From: Gammaproteobacteria bacterium UBA5078
GTDB lineage: Bacteria; Pseudomonadota; Gammaproteobacteria; Pseudomonadales; Pseudohongiellaceae
Assembly: GCA_002416505.1 (NCBI GenBank)
Contig: DIAM01000004.1
Location: 1-64,000, forward strand
Length of the DNA: 64,000 bases
Reading direction: 5' to 3'
The translations under genes and the position numbers were made by a program. The notes beneath the pieces are model-generated. The model had not been told where the DNA came from and searched no databases. It saw only the letters and a list, made by a program, of their open reading frames with translations. Shown here piece after piece: positions 52,225-62,368 of this stretch. How positions within the stretch are numbered: the first letter of the stretch is position 1; every line of letters starts with the position of its first letter.

Positions 52225-53688
52225 ATGGAGCGCATACCGGTTCAGCAGATCATTCCAGAGGACGCGGATTCCCGCGTCTTCAATCTCTATGAGAAAAAGG
52301 AAAAGATCTACATCCGCTCGATGGAAGGCGTCTTTCAACGCCTGCGCCTGTACACCGGCTGGCCGCTCTTGCTCGGTTATTTCCTACTGCCATGGCTCCA
52401 GATCGAAGGGCGCCAAGCCGTCTTCTTTAACTTACCCGAACAGCAGTTCAATATTTTCTGGCTCACACTATGGCCACAGGATTTTGTCCTATTAATGTGG
52501 ACTCTGGCCATAGCCGCCTTCGCATTGTTTTTCGTCACCACACTGTGGGGGCGAGTATGGTGTGGGTACACCTGCCCCCAAACGGTATGGACGGCGATTT
52601 TTTCCTGGGTTGAACAGATCACTGAAGGCGAGCGACACCAGCGCATAAAGCTCGATAAGATCCCCTCGTTTTTCTCGCCCGGAGGACGCAATCGAGCAGG
52701 CGCGATGAAGGTCCTGAGAAGAGGGTTGAAGCATGGCATGTGGCTGGGCTTCGCCGCGCTCACGGGCATTACCTTCGTCGGCTATTTCTACGGAATACGC
52801 GACCTAGTAAGCGAGGCGCTGGTCTGGCAGCTTTCGCTGACCGCCGTCGCCTGGTCAGTGTTCTTTACCCTGGCCACCTATATCAACGCGGGCTGGTTGA
52901 GGGAGCACGTGTGCATCTATATGTGCCCCTATGCGCGCTTCCAGTCGGCAATGTTCGACAAAGACACGCTCATTATTTCCTACGATAAAAAGCGTGGCGA
53001 ACAACGCGGGGCACGCAAACGCAACAGCGACTATAAAGACGCGGGGCTTGGCGATTGTATCGACTGCACCCTGTGCGTGCAGGTCTGCCCTACCGGCATC
53101 GACATCCGCGATGGTTTGCAATACGAGTGCATCGGCTGCGCGCATTGCATCGACGCCTGCGACTCGATCATGGAGAAGATGGACTACCCCAAGGGGCTGA
53201 TCTCCTATACCACCGAACACAAGTTAGCCGGTGGCACGTGGACCTGGCGCCGCCCCAAACTCATCGGCTATGGCGTGGTGCTAATTGTCCTGTGTTTACT
53301 CTTCACTAGCATTTTATTTATTCGCACGCCCGTGCGCCTAGACGTATTGCGTGACCGCGGTCAACTCTACCAAGAAGTCGCAGGGGGGCTGATTGAGAAT
53401 GTGTACATCCTTAAGATCATCAATATGTCGGACGACGTGCAACGCTATGCGCTTAGCCTCGATGGCCTCACGAATGTCCAAATATTGCCGCAGACAGTTT
53501 TCGAAGTAAGCCCGCGCGAGATGCAAGAGCAGATCGTGCGGGTCCGTGCGAACCCCGACGAACTAAAGGATTTCAACACCGAGTTCGATTTTACGATCGA
53601 AGCGGTAGGTGACGCCGGCAACGCAAGCATCCGAGCCAGCGCGGAGAGCCGATTCTTTGGCCCGCGCCCCTTAGTCCAATCTCGATAG
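52225..53688 (+). CDS. ccoG: cbb3 oxidase assembly iron-sulfur protein
   Basis: The 487-residue membrane protein has a helical N-terminal half and a double 4Fe-4S site (CIDCTLCVQVCP, then CIGCAHCIDAC). A C-terminal immunoglobulin-like domain (about 370-480) follows. CcoG (RdxA/FixG) is linked to copper reduction for cbb3 assembly. The position behind ccoP is standard. Confidence 0.94.
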   Translation: MERIPVQQIIPEDADSRVFNLYEKKEKIYIRSMEGVFQRLRLYTGWPLLLGYFLLPWLQIEGRQAVFFNLPEQQFNIFWLTLWPQDFVLLMWTLAIAAFALFFVTTLWGRVWCGYTCPQTVWTAIFSWVEQITEGERHQRIKLDKIPSFFSPGGRNRAGAMKVLRRGLKHGMWLGFAALTGITFVGYFYGIRDLVSEALVWQLSLTAVAWSVFFTLATYINAGWLREHVCIYMCPYARFQSAMFDKDTLIISYDKKRGEQRGARKRNSDYKDAGLGDCIDCTLCVQVCPTGIDIRDGLQYECIGCAHCIDACDSIMEKMDYPKGLISYTTEHKLAGGTWTWRRPKLIGYGVVLIVLCLLFTSILFIRTPVRLDVLRDRGQLYQEVAGGLIENVYILKIINMSDDVQRYALSLDGLTNVQILPQTVFEVSPREMQEQIVRVRANPDELKDFNTEFDFTIEAVGDAGNASIRASAESRFFGPRPLVQSR

Positions 53689-53702
53689 CGTTAGGAATTA
53701 TT

Positions 53703-54206
53703 ATGAACAATGGGATTGAATCGAACACTACGCTGCCGTGGTATCACTACCGCTGGCCTTGGGTGCTTATGCTAATACCCTTTGCGGCCGTACTCTTTGG
53801 TATTTTCATGGTGACTACCGCACTGCTGTATCCCGACGATGTCGTCGTCGACACCTATTACAAGGACGGCCAAGGCATCAATCAGTTGCGCGATCTCGAT
53901 GAGGCCGCGCTAGCGCTCAACATTATGGCGACTCTGCGTGTGGGAGATGGCAGCGGCCAGAGCCACATCCAACTCTCGGGTAGCGACGAGCCCTACTTAC
54001 AGCTCTCGGTGTTCCATGTCACCGACAGCAAGCAAGACTTTAGCCTGCGCTTCACGGCGCAAGATGGCGAGTTCGTCAGCGCCCACGACAGCCTGAACAG
54101 CCTCTTTGCAAACAGCGGAGTCTGGTATTTGGAGTTACGTGGCGCCGACAACGACTGGCGACTTCGCCAGCGCATCGTCACTCCCTTAACGACTATGGAG
54201 TTCTAA
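53703..54206 (+). CDS. ccoH: cbb3 oxidase assembly protein, FixH family
   Basis: The 167-residue protein has one N-terminal membrane helix (about 18-40; VLMLIPFAAVLFGIFMVTTAL shortened) and a periplasmic beta domain, as in CcoH/FixH, which associates with CcoN and CcoP during assembly. Its stop overlaps the ccoI start by one base (TAATG). Confidence 0.9.
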   Translation: MNNGIESNTTLPWYHYRWPWVLMLIPFAAVLFGIFMVTTALLYPDDVVVDTYYKDGQGINQLRDLDEAALALNIMATLRVGDGSGQSHIQLSGSDEPYLQLSVFHVTDSKQDFSLRFTAQDGEFVSAHDSLNSLFANSGVWYLELRGADNDWRLRQRIVTPLTTMEF

Positions 54207-56632
54207 TGCTCGATCGCGTCCGCAATTGCACCTGCTACCACTGCCAGGACAGTATGCCTGCGGCGGCAGCGTATGTGGCAATTGTAGACGGGCAAGAGCG
54301 CCAGTTCTGCTGCAACGGCTGCGTGGCCGCGGCGCAGCTCATTAGCGCATTGGATCTCGAGAATTTCTACGCCTATCGCGAACAATGCGCTAGCGACACC
54401 CCTCGCCCACACAACAAGAAGCCGGCGCAGGCCGAGGATTTTACTAGCGCGACTACCGCACTGGATGAGGACCAGTGGGAACTGCGCCTGTTGATTCCCG
54501 ATATTCGCTGCGTTGCCTGTGTGTGGCTCTTGGAACAAGTGCTCGCCAAGCAAGCCGGCATAGTCGAGGTGTCCGTGCATTTCGCCAAGCGGCGCCTGCG
54601 CGTGGTTTTTAACTCAGCTATTTCGAGCGGGCAGATCGCAGAGCTTGTGCAACGCTTGGGCTATACCGCACTCGCGGACAAGCCCGACCTTGTGCGACTC
54701 AATCTCGAGCAGCAGCGCCGCTCCTTCCTCATGCGCCTCGGGGTTGCCGGTATCGGCATGATGCCGGTGATGATGTTCGCCCTCGCCTCTTATTTCGCAG
54801 GCCCTGCCACCGCGCAGAACCCTGCCAGCGGAATGGACCCTTTATACGAGACGCTGCTGCGCTGGGGCGCGCTCGTCCTGAGCATCCCGGTCGTATTCTA
54901 TAGCGCCATGCCATTTCATCGTGGCGCGTGGCTGGCCTTGCGGCATCGCAGCCTCAGCATGGACCTGCCCGTTTCCATCGCCATTCTCGCCGCTTGGTCG
55001 CTGAGCGTTTACAACACACTGCGCTTCGGCAGCACGGTGTACTTCGACACCGCCTGCATGTTCGCCTTCTTCCTTCTGCTGGGCCGCTACATCGAACTAC
55101 TCTCGCGGCAGCGCTTCCATGACAACGAAGACTCCCTACTGCGGCTCCTGCCCGCCACCGTTACCCGCGTGCTCGGACAGGCGAACACCATAGAGAGCAT
55201 TAGCAGCAAGGAGTGCGTCGCCTCCGAGCAGATACGCGAGGCGGACCTACTTCTGGTGCAAGCCCAAGAGGCGATCCCCGCCGACGGCATCGTAGTGGAC
55301 GGCACGAGCAGCGTAAGCGACACCGCATTCACGGGCGAGCCACTGCCCAGTTTGCGCTGCGCAGGCGCAAGAGTATTAGCCGGCGCGATGAACCATGACG
55401 GCACACTGCTTATACGGGCCACGAGCAATCCACAGGATTTTTTAATCGCGCAGATCGGACGCCTCTTCGAACAGGCCAGTGCGTATCGACCACGCTGGTC
55501 TCTGTTCGCCGATCGTGCAGCCGCCTGGTTTATCGGCTTGGTCCTCGGCCTCTCCGCTGGCGCCGGAGCGTATTGGTATAGCGTGGGCTCGCCGGAGTTC
55601 ATCGTCATCGCACTTACCGTGCTCGTCGTGGCCTGCCCCTGCGCATTGTCATTGGCGACCCCCGTGGCCAGCACGGTGGCCACTACCGCACTAAGAAAGC
55701 AAGGGCTGCTCATTCGCAACGGCGCCTTTCTGGAACGACTAGCCAAGACCAGCGCGGTAGTGTTCGATAAGACCGGCACGCTTACCGAGGCACAACTGAC
55801 TCTTAACACCGTACAGACACTTGCGCAGCTAGACGACACTCAGGCCATTCATATCGCCACGGCTTTGGAGCGTAGCAGCACACACCCGATCGCCCATGCC
55901 TTTATGGCCGACACCGAGCTGCAGGCGGAACAAGTGCAAGTACTCGGCGCAGGCGTACAGGGCCTTATCGACGGCACGTTGTATCGACTCGGCAAACCCG
56001 AGTTTGCACTCCCCGGCTCCCCAAGCTTAGCGCCGCCTAACGCGGATGGCCTGTGGATACTGCTCGCCTCGGATCGAGCGCTGGCATGGTTTCAACTACA
56101 AGACACCGTGCGCCCGGACGCCAAGCAACTAATTCAAGCACTCAAGAGCGCGGGACTAAAGACGGCGATATTCACCGGGGATAATTCGCACTCGGGCAGG
56201 AGCCTCGCGCAGTCTCTACAAGTGGATATATTGCGCACGGGCATGAGCCCAGAGGACAAAATAGAGGCGCTAAGACAGCTCGCGCTGCACGAGACAGTGC
56301 TGATGATTGGCGATGGTGTGAACGACGCCGGCGCCATGGCCGCCGCATCCAGCTCCATCGCGATCGCCCCCAGAGACGTGCTCGTGCAGCACAGCGCCGA
56401 TGCCACTCTGCTCTCCCCCACGCTCAGCACTCTGCCTACCACGCTGAATTTCGCCAAGCGCTGCAGGCGCGTGATCCGCCAGAATGTCGCCTGGTCTCTG
56501 CTTTATAATTTCACCGCGATCCCCCTCGCACTCGCGGGCATGTTGCCGCCATGGCTTGCCGCCATTGGCATGAGCCTCTCCTCGGTCCTCGTCGTACTCA
56601 ATGCGAGTCGGCTGCGCAGAGTGAGGAGCTAG
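54206..56632 (+). CDS. ccoI: Copper P1B-type ATPase for cbb3 oxidase assembly
   Basis: The 808-residue pump has an N-terminal cysteine-rich metal-binding part (CYHCQD, CCNGC), an HMA domain with CVACVW, eight expected helices, ACPCALSLATP in the transport helix, DKTGTLTE with the phosphorylated aspartate, and GDGVNDAGAM. Copper transport for the cbb3 active site is the established role of FixI/CcoI. It lies between ccoH and ccoS. Confidence 0.95.
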   Translation: MLDRVRNCTCYHCQDSMPAAAAYVAIVDGQERQFCCNGCVAAAQLISALDLENFYAYREQCASDTPRPHNKKPAQAEDFTSATTALDEDQWELRLLIPDIRCVACVWLLEQVLAKQAGIVEVSVHFAKRRLRVVFNSAISSGQIAELVQRLGYTALADKPDLVRLNLEQQRRSFLMRLGVAGIGMMPVMMFALASYFAGPATAQNPASGMDPLYETLLRWGALVLSIPVVFYSAMPFHRGAWLALRHRSLSMDLPVSIAILAAWSLSVYNTLRFGSTVYFDTACMFAFFLLLGRYIELLSRQRFHDNEDSLLRLLPATVTRVLGQANTIESISSKECVASEQIREADLLLVQAQEAIPADGIVVDGTSSVSDTAFTGEPLPSLRCAGARVLAGAMNHDGTLLIRATSNPQDFLIAQIGRLFEQASAYRPRWSLFADRAAAWFIGLVLGLSAGAGAYWYSVGSPEFIVIALTVLVVACPCALSLATPVASTVATTALRKQGLLIRNGAFLERLAKTSAVVFDKTGTLTEAQLTLNTVQTLAQLDDTQAIHIATALERSSTHPIAHAFMADTELQAEQVQVLGAGVQGLIDGTLYRLGKPEFALPGSPSLAPPNADGLWILLASDRALAWFQLQDTVRPDAKQLIQALKSAGLKTAIFTGDNSHSGRSLAQSLQVDILRTGMSPEDKIEALRQLALHETVLMIGDGVNDAGAMAAASSSIAIAPRDVLVQHSADATLLSPTLSTLPTTLNFAKRCRRVIRQNVAWSLLYNFTAIPLALAGMLPPWLAAIGMSLSSVLVVLNASRLRRVRS

Positions 56633-56635
56633 ACG

Positions 56636-56833
56636 ATGGAACTATTTCTTATCCTCATCCCCGTGACCATCGTCCTTGTAGGAATCTCCATTTGGGCTTT
56701 CCTATGGTCGGCACGCAACGACCAGTTCGAAGACCTCGACAAGCAGGCCTATAGCATCTTGTTCGACGAAGATGAGAAGGTCACGGCGCACAAATCTCCC
56801 GACGCAAGCGCTAAGGAGGATGCTCCTCGATGA
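56636..56833 (+). CDS. ccoS: cbb3 oxidase maturation protein
   Basis: The 65-residue protein has one membrane helix (about 4-24) and the FLWSARNDQFEDLDKQAYSILFDE-type motif (shortened) of CcoS, needed for cofactor insertion. It starts three bases after the ccoI stop and overlaps the next gene by four bases (ATGA). Confidence 0.93.
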   Translation: MELFLILIPVTIVLVGISIWAFLWSARNDQFEDLDKQAYSILFDEDEKVTAHKSPDASAKEDAPR

Positions 56834-57585
56834 GCGATCTGTTTATCGCCTTCAGCCTCGGCTTGCTAAGTGCCCCCCATTGCATCGGCATGTGCGGCAG
56901 CATTGCCACCGCATTGCTCATGAGCGCCCAGCGCAGCAAGCAGACACACGCGCGCGTCCAGCCCATGCGCATGGTCTCGGCAGGCGCACCGGTGCATAAC
57001 AATGCGACCCCGGTGTCGATCGGCGCATTGAGCGATGCCTTCTTATTCGGTAGCGGTAAACTTTTTGCCTATGTCCTACTCGGGGCTAGCGCGGGAGGCC
57101 TTGGCCTGCTCATCACTGCCTTGGGTCCATGGCCAGGCGTTTTACTGCGCAGCATCAGCGCGGTGTTGATGATTGCGATCGGTCTGTACATCGCGGGCTG
57201 GTGGCGAGGCTTGGCACGCCTAGAGACCCTCGGGGCGCGCCTGTGGCATCCAGCTCTGCGCATGTTCGGACGCATCGATATGGGTAGCGGCCCGAATAAA
57301 CTGTTCGCGGGAGCCTTATGGGGCTTCCTGCCCTGCGGCATCGTCTACAGCGTGCTCGGCCTAGCGCTCGCCTCTGGCAGCATCGGCAAGGCGGCGGCGA
57401 TGATGGCGAGCTTCGGGCTCGGCACGATGCCATTCGTATTGAGCGCAGGCGGCTTGATGCAAGTTGCCGGGAAGGCTCTCGGTGGGCCGTTAGTGAAACA
57501 GGTCGCAGGCGCCGCGATGATACTGCTCGGACTGGCGACTCTGTATATGCTAGTGGGGGCCAACCCAGCGCAGCATGCTCATTGA
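56830..57585 (+). CDS. SafE/TauE-like (UreH-like) membrane protein
   Basis: The 251-residue protein has six or seven membrane helices with LLSAPHCIGMCGSIATALL, a polar insertion (about 35-55), FLPCGIVYSVLGLALASGS and MMASFGLGTMPFVLSAGGLM. Proteins of this type end many cco assembly operons, and copper or sulfur handling is suspected. It overlaps ccoS, so it belongs to the operon. Confidence 0.88.
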   Translation: MSDLFIAFSLGLLSAPHCIGMCGSIATALLMSAQRSKQTHARVQPMRMVSAGAPVHNNATPVSIGALSDAFLFGSGKLFAYVLLGASAGGLGLLITALGPWPGVLLRSISAVLMIAIGLYIAGWWRGLARLETLGARLWHPALRMFGRIDMGSGPNKLFAGALWGFLPCGIVYSVLGLALASGSIGKAAAMMASFGLGTMPFVLSAGGLMQVAGKALGGPLVKQVAGAAMILLGLATLYMLVGANPAQHAH

Positions 57586-57671
57586 TATTCAGATGCGCGG
57601 GCAGACACCGGCGCATCGTTTTTAGACGTAAACAAAGGATTAAAAATCTCAGCTGAGTTTAGGAGAAAGCA

Positions 57672-58274
57672 ATGAAACACATTCTCGGATTATTGAGCAA
57701 ACCCCATCAAGAATGGGCACGGATTCGTGAGGAGACCCATTCGATCGCGGGGCAATATTTACGCTTTCTGATCTGGATCGCTATAATCCCACCGCTCGCA
57801 TGGTGGTATGGTGCGTCGCAGATCGGCTGGGTGCTAGGCGGTCGCACGATCCTCTTAACCTCGAGTTCTGCGGCGCAGATCATGGGCCTTTTCTATGTCG
57901 CTATTCTCCTTAGCATCGGCTTCCTAGGCTATATGATCTACTGGATGGCAAAGACCTACGATGGCAAGAACAACGATATCTCCCGCGCGATAGGCGTTGC
58001 CGCCTATATGTGTACTCCCATGTTTCTGGTCGGGATCACCGGCCTCTATCCGGTGCTTTGGCTGGATATGATTCTCGGCACCGCCGCAGCGGCTTACACA
58101 CTCTACTTGCTCTATATCGGCATCCCCATCGTCTATGATATGCCCAAAGAGAGAGGCTTCCTGTTCGCTAGCGCCACCGTGGCGGTAGGGCTAGTGCTGA
58201 TGGTGGCCCTGCTAGGCGCTACGGTAATCCTGTGGGAGATGGGGGCGATGCCAGTGTTCACAGATGGCAACTAA
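57672..58274 (+). CDS. Yip1 family membrane protein
   Basis: The 200-residue protein has five membrane helices and the GLLSKPHQEWARIREET start and YMCTPMFLVGI motif of bacterial Yip1/DUF1282 proteins. The function in bacteria is unknown. AGGAGA before the ATG supports the start. It lies 86 bases after the SafE-like gene. Confidence 0.85.
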   Translation: MKHILGLLSKPHQEWARIREETHSIAGQYLRFLIWIAIIPPLAWWYGASQIGWVLGGRTILLTSSSAAQIMGLFYVAILLSIGFLGYMIYWMAKTYDGKNNDISRAIGVAAYMCTPMFLVGITGLYPVLWLDMILGTAAAAYTLYLLYIGIPIVYDMPKERGFLFASATVAVGLVLMVALLGATVILWEMGAMPVFTDGN

Positions 58275-58387
58275 AAGAGCGCCCGTATACAAGCTGTTTA
58301 AATTCGAATTAGTGGATGAACTTAGCCCTCTAATCTGGCAGATTAACGACTAAAACCCAACCATAGGCACGCTAACAAGGAAATATT

Positions 58388-58954
58388 ATGAATCCGATCA
58401 GAAACACACTAGCAGCTAGCAGCGCCGTTTATGGCAAAGCATTGCGCACACTTTTCGTATCCGCTGTGTTTACGCTGCTGGCTTCAGCAGCCGCCGCGCA
58501 ACAACTCGACAGCGCCGCTATTAACAATGCCGAGATACTCAATCTGAGCAACCCAGAGGCGAATGTCTTCGCAAGCGGACAGCCTAGCCAAGAACAGTTG
58601 CAGCTACTCGCCAGCTCAGGGGTTAAACACATCATTAATCTGCGCCCTACTAGTGAGCAAGACTGGGACGAAGGGGCCTATGTAAAATCTTTGGGCATGG
58701 AGTATCACAATATTCCGGTGGCCGGGGCCGAGGGCGTCAGCAGTGAGAACGCGCAGCAGCTCAACGAGTTGTTGAACAGCCTCAACGGTCAGCCACTGTT
58801 GGTCCATTGCGCCAGTAGCAATCGTGTCGGCGCATTGCGCGCACTTAGCGCCGGCGAGACGGATGGGGCAGCCCTAGAGTCTGCAATCGCCACTGGAAAA
58901 TTGTGGGGACTAAGCAGCCTAGAGCCAGCAGTTCGCGCGAAACTAAGCGACTGA
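58388..58954 (+). CDS. Exported DUF442-type phosphatase-like protein
   Basis: The 188-residue protein has a signal peptide (to about AAAQ-Q) and the domain of protein tyrosine phosphatase-like DUF442 proteins: VFASGQPSQEQLQLL, GVKHIINLRP and LLVHCASSNRVGAL. The loop has four residues between Cys and Arg, where classical PTPs have five; the family often reads HCASGNR, and Ser replaces Gly here. Activity is uncertain. Confidence 0.82.
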   Translation: MNPIRNTLAASSAVYGKALRTLFVSAVFTLLASAAAAQQLDSAAINNAEILNLSNPEANVFASGQPSQEQLQLLASSGVKHIINLRPTSEQDWDEGAYVKSLGMEYHNIPVAGAEGVSSENAQQLNELLNSLNGQPLLVHCASSNRVGALRALSAGETDGAALESAIATGKLWGLSSLEPAVRAKLSD

Positions 58955-58998
58955 TTAGCTCGCCTACCTAAGCTCAATAATTTTGGAGACCGACGATT

Positions 58999-59970
58999 AT
59001 GAACACTTCACGCAAGGGATTTAGCAAGCATCTATACGTGGCCATTGCGTTGACCGCAGGCCTAGTGGGCAATGCCAGCCAAGCCGCCGACGCCAGTTGG
59101 GTCGACCTCGCTGTTCATAATTTCGGCGCCCCGATTAACACGATGTGGGCGGAAGGCGAACTGAGCTTCGCCGATGACGGCACCATGGTCTATTGCAGCG
59201 CAAGAGAGGACATGGCCGTCGCTCCCGGCGATCCCAAGGACTTGTACATCGCCACCTTCAATGCGGAGACTGGCGGCTGGAATACGCCAGTGAACATGGG
59301 GCTACCAGTAAACGCAGCGCCCGCCACGGACGTGGATCCCCTGCGCCTAGGAGATGATCGCGAACCATGGATCAGCGCCGACGGCAACACCATCTATTTC
59401 AAATCCGACCGCAGCGCCACGACGAGCCCGCGCAATAACAATGACCTGTTTATCACCCGCAAGGTCAATGGCAGTTGGACTACGCCGGAGTTGATCGGCT
59501 TCCCTATCAGCACCAACGAGGGGGATGAACACTGCCCCGCGATCCTGCAAGACGGGCAGACTCTGTGCTTCGCCTCTAAACGTGCCGGCGGCTATGGCGG
59601 CTCCGACATCTATTGTTCGAACCAAGACGCTAACGGCGAGTGGATGACCCCGGTCAACCAAGGCCCCAATATCAATACTGCGGCCGAGGAGTTTCACTTC
59701 TCCCAAGACAAGGACGGCATGGTGTACTTCTCCTCCGCCCGACCCGGTGGCTACGGCGGCATGGATATCTGGGGCGCCATGCAGCAGGGCAAGAACGCCT
59801 GGGGTGAGGCGCACAATCTCGGCCCTAAGATAAACACGGCAGGGGCCGACATGTGCCCGGCCCTCCCGCCAGGAGGAGACTCGATCACCTGGTTCTCTAC
59901 GCGCAGCGATAATAGCCTTGGCAATATCGATATCTTCTGGACCAATAAAGCCAATCTGCCTAGCCGTTGA
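58999..59970 (+). CDS. Exported PD40 beta-propeller protein
   Basis: The 323-residue protein has a signal peptide (to about SQAA-D) and repeated WD40-like/PD40 blades, visible as CFASKRAGGYGGSDIYC, YFSSARPGGYGGMDIW and WFSTRSDNSLGNIDIFW. Such TolB-like propellers bind partners in the periplasm; the specific role is unknown. GGAG precedes the start, and a stem-loop lies downstream. Confidence 0.85.
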   Translation: MNTSRKGFSKHLYVAIALTAGLVGNASQAADASWVDLAVHNFGAPINTMWAEGELSFADDGTMVYCSAREDMAVAPGDPKDLYIATFNAETGGWNTPVNMGLPVNAAPATDVDPLRLGDDREPWISADGNTIYFKSDRSATTSPRNNNDLFITRKVNGSWTTPELIGFPISTNEGDEHCPAILQDGQTLCFASKRAGGYGGSDIYCSNQDANGEWMTPVNQGPNINTAAEEFHFSQDKDGMVYFSSARPGGYGGMDIWGAMQQGKNAWGEAHNLGPKINTAGADMCPALPPGGDSITWFSTRSDNSLGNIDIFWTNKANLPSR

Positions 59971-60033
59971 ACCAAGCGTTACACGGGGTCTCGAGCTCTT
60001 CGAGTCTCACTAGTGCCGCCGCAACACCCCCAA

Positions 60034-60065
60034 ACCAGCTTCTCGGCCGCGGCCGGGAAGCTGGT
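60034..60065 (+). terminator. Terminator-like hairpin after the PD40 gene
   Basis: ACCAGCTTCTCGGCC and GGCCGGGAAGCTGGT form a 15-bp stem with one G-T pair and a tiny loop. It lies 63 bases after the stop codon and before serB. No strong T-run follows. Confidence 0.6.
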
Positions 60066-60130
60066 ATTAATCTCACCCACGCAGATACAATACGCGCCCT
60101 CGAAACCAAGGGCCTAAGGAGAGAACTGGC

Positions 60131-61342
60131 GTGAAGGAAATTGTATTGATCAATATCACCGGGCCCGACCGCCCAGGGCTTACGGCAGCGATTACTGGCA
60201 TTCTGTCCCGCGCGCAGGTCTCGATACTGGATATTGGTCAGGCGGTCATTCACGACACACTCTCATTTGGCATACTCGCCGAGATGAGTGGCGGCGTCGA
60301 AAAGACCGATGTGCTCAAGGATGTGCTGTTTCGCGCCTCCGAACTCGACCAGCAGGTCAAGTTCACTCCAATCAGCGCGCAAGACTATGCCCATTGGGTC
60401 AGCGGTCAGGGCAAGCCCCGTCATATCGTCACGCTGTTGGCACGACGAGTGACCGCCGAGCACATCGCCCGGGTCAGTACGATCACCGCACGCCATAATC
60501 TCAATATCGATCACATCGACCGCCTCTCCGGTCGCATTCCCGACGACCTGCCCGCAGACAAGGGCAAGGCCTGCATAGAATTCTCCGTGCGCGGCGAGCC
60601 CGCCGACACCGAGCAGTTGCGCGGCGACTTCCTCTCGATCGCGCAGGAGCTCAATGTCGACATCGCCTTTCAACTAGACACCCTCTACCGTCGCAATCGC
60701 CGACTAGTGGTCTTCGACATGGACTCTACCCTGATCGATGCCGAGGTGATCGACGAACTAGCGAAGGCCGCAGGAGTAGGCGCGCAAGTGGCAGAGATCA
60801 CCGAGCGCGCGATGCGTGGCGAATTGGATTTCCAGAGCAGCTTTCGCGAACGCATCGCGCTACTCAAGGGCCTTCCCGAGGCTACCCTCGAGGAAGTCTC
60901 CCAGACCCTGCGCCTCACCGAGGGGGCGGAGACCCTGATCGTGCAACTGCGCCGCCTAGGTTATAAGACTGCCATCCTCTCGGGCGGCTTCACCTTCTTT
61001 GCCGAGCGTCTGCAGAAGCGGCTCGGCATCGACTACGTCTACGCGAACAGCCTCCCAATCGAGGACGGGCTGGTCACCGGCGAGGTCGAATTGCCCATCG
61101 TGGACGGCCAGCGTAAGGCGGACCTGCTGCGCGAGATCGCCGAGCGCGAAGGCATCAGCCTAGAACAGACGATTGCGGTAGGCGATGGGGCGAACGACTT
61201 GCCGATGCTGGCCATTGCGGGCCTCGGCATAGCCTTCCGGGCCAAGCCACTCGTGAAACAGTCCGCTAAGCAGGCTATCTCCAATCTCGGGCTAGACGGT
61301 ATTCTCTATCTCTTAGGCTTCAGGGATCGCGAAGGCTATTAA
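60131..61342 (+). CDS. serB: Phosphoserine phosphatase with N-terminal ACT domains
   Basis: The 403-residue enzyme makes serine from phosphoserine. Residues 1-175 carry two ACT-like domains (NITGPDRPGLTAAITGIL), and 185-395 the HAD phosphatase. The latter shows DMDSTLIDAEVIDELA with the nucleophile aspartate, LSGGFTFFAERL and VGDGANDLPML. AAGGAGAG before GTG 60131 supports the start. It is cytoplasmic and housekeeping. Confidence 0.94.
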   Translation: MKEIVLINITGPDRPGLTAAITGILSRAQVSILDIGQAVIHDTLSFGILAEMSGGVEKTDVLKDVLFRASELDQQVKFTPISAQDYAHWVSGQGKPRHIVTLLARRVTAEHIARVSTITARHNLNIDHIDRLSGRIPDDLPADKGKACIEFSVRGEPADTEQLRGDFLSIAQELNVDIAFQLDTLYRRNRRLVVFDMDSTLIDAEVIDELAKAAGVGAQVAEITERAMRGELDFQSSFRERIALLKGLPEATLEEVSQTLRLTEGAETLIVQLRRLGYKTAILSGGFTFFAERLQKRLGIDYVYANSLPIEDGLVTGEVELPIVDGQRKADLLREIAEREGISLEQTIAVGDGANDLPMLAIAGLGIAFRAKPLVKQSAKQAISNLGLDGILYLLGFRDREGY

Positions 61343-61360
61343 TCGCTATAGGCATTATTC

Positions 61361-62368
61361 ATGAATAGACAACTTCACACTGCGGCGCTAGGCGCACTAT
61401 TCCTACTGAGCACAACTACCCTTGCGCAAGACATTGCGCGCACCCCCGATGGCCGACCCGATTTTCAAGGCATCTGGACCAACGCGACACAGACTCCCCT
61501 CGAGCGTCCCGAGGCACTCGGCGACAAGCGCGCCTTCAGTGCCGAGGAGGCACAGCAGAGGGTGCAGGATTCTATCGACCGCTTCGCACAAGACTCCGCC
61601 GCCATAGATCCGAACCGGGCCGCGCCTGAAAAGGGTGCGCCGATCGGCCTAGAGGCGGACTGGCGCTTTCCAGATTCGAACGTCGTCACAGTCAATGGCG
61701 AGGCTCGCACCTCCCTGGTGATCGATCCGCCCAATGGCCGCATTCCCAGCATAGCGGGTCCCGCTCAGGATTGGCGCTCATTAATGCTGGCGCGTCCAGG
61801 GGTGGACGAGTTCGATGGCCCAGAGGTGCGCACGGTAGGCGAGCGCTGTCTATTGTCTGTACTCTCTACCGCTGGCCCGCCCATGATCCCCATGATCTAC
61901 AACAGCGTCTATCAGATCGTGCAGACTGAGCAGTACCTCATGATCATGACCGAGATGGTCAATGATGTGCGCATCATCCGCATAGACGCAGAGCCGCTGC
62001 CTGCTAACATGGTGCGCTGGATGGGCGACTCCGTTGGCCACTGGGAGGGCGACACACTGGTGGTGAACACCGATAAGATTCATCCTCAGCAGAGCTTTCG
62101 CGGTTCCACCGGCGCGATGAAGACTACCGAGTGGTTCAGCATCGAATCGGACCAACAGATTAATTACCGAGTAACGATCGAGGATCCCAGTGCCTACACC
62201 CAGAGCTGGACTGCAGAGGTGCCACTGCGTGCCCTGCCACCGGGCAATAACATCTATGAATACGCCTGCCATGAAGGCAATCATTCCGTGACAGGCAGCC
62301 TAGGGGGCGCCAGGCGTCACGACTATGACGCCATGGTTGAGAAGGCACAGTCTAACGCTCCGGAATAG
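61361..62368 (+). CDS. Hypothetical exported protein with TPDGRPDFQGIW motif
   Basis: The 335-residue protein has a signal peptide (to about TLAQ-D) and a mature start RTPDGRPDFQGIWTN, then GLEADWRFPDSN, VDEFDGPEVRTVGERCLL and DSVGHWEGDTLVVNTDK. This is a recurrent family of exported proteins, common in Gammaproteobacteria and Acidobacteria, with no established function. It follows serB by 18 bases, but a shared task is not evident. Confidence 0.75.
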   Translation: MNRQLHTAALGALFLLSTTTLAQDIARTPDGRPDFQGIWTNATQTPLERPEALGDKRAFSAEEAQQRVQDSIDRFAQDSAAIDPNRAAPEKGAPIGLEADWRFPDSNVVTVNGEARTSLVIDPPNGRIPSIAGPAQDWRSLMLARPGVDEFDGPEVRTVGERCLLSVLSTAGPPMIPMIYNSVYQIVQTEQYLMIMTEMVNDVRIIRIDAEPLPANMVRWMGDSVGHWEGDTLVVNTDKIHPQQSFRGSTGAMKTTEWFSIESDQQINYRVTIEDPSAYTQSWTAEVPLRALPPGNNIYEYACHEGNHSVTGSLGGARRHDYDAMVEKAQSNAPE

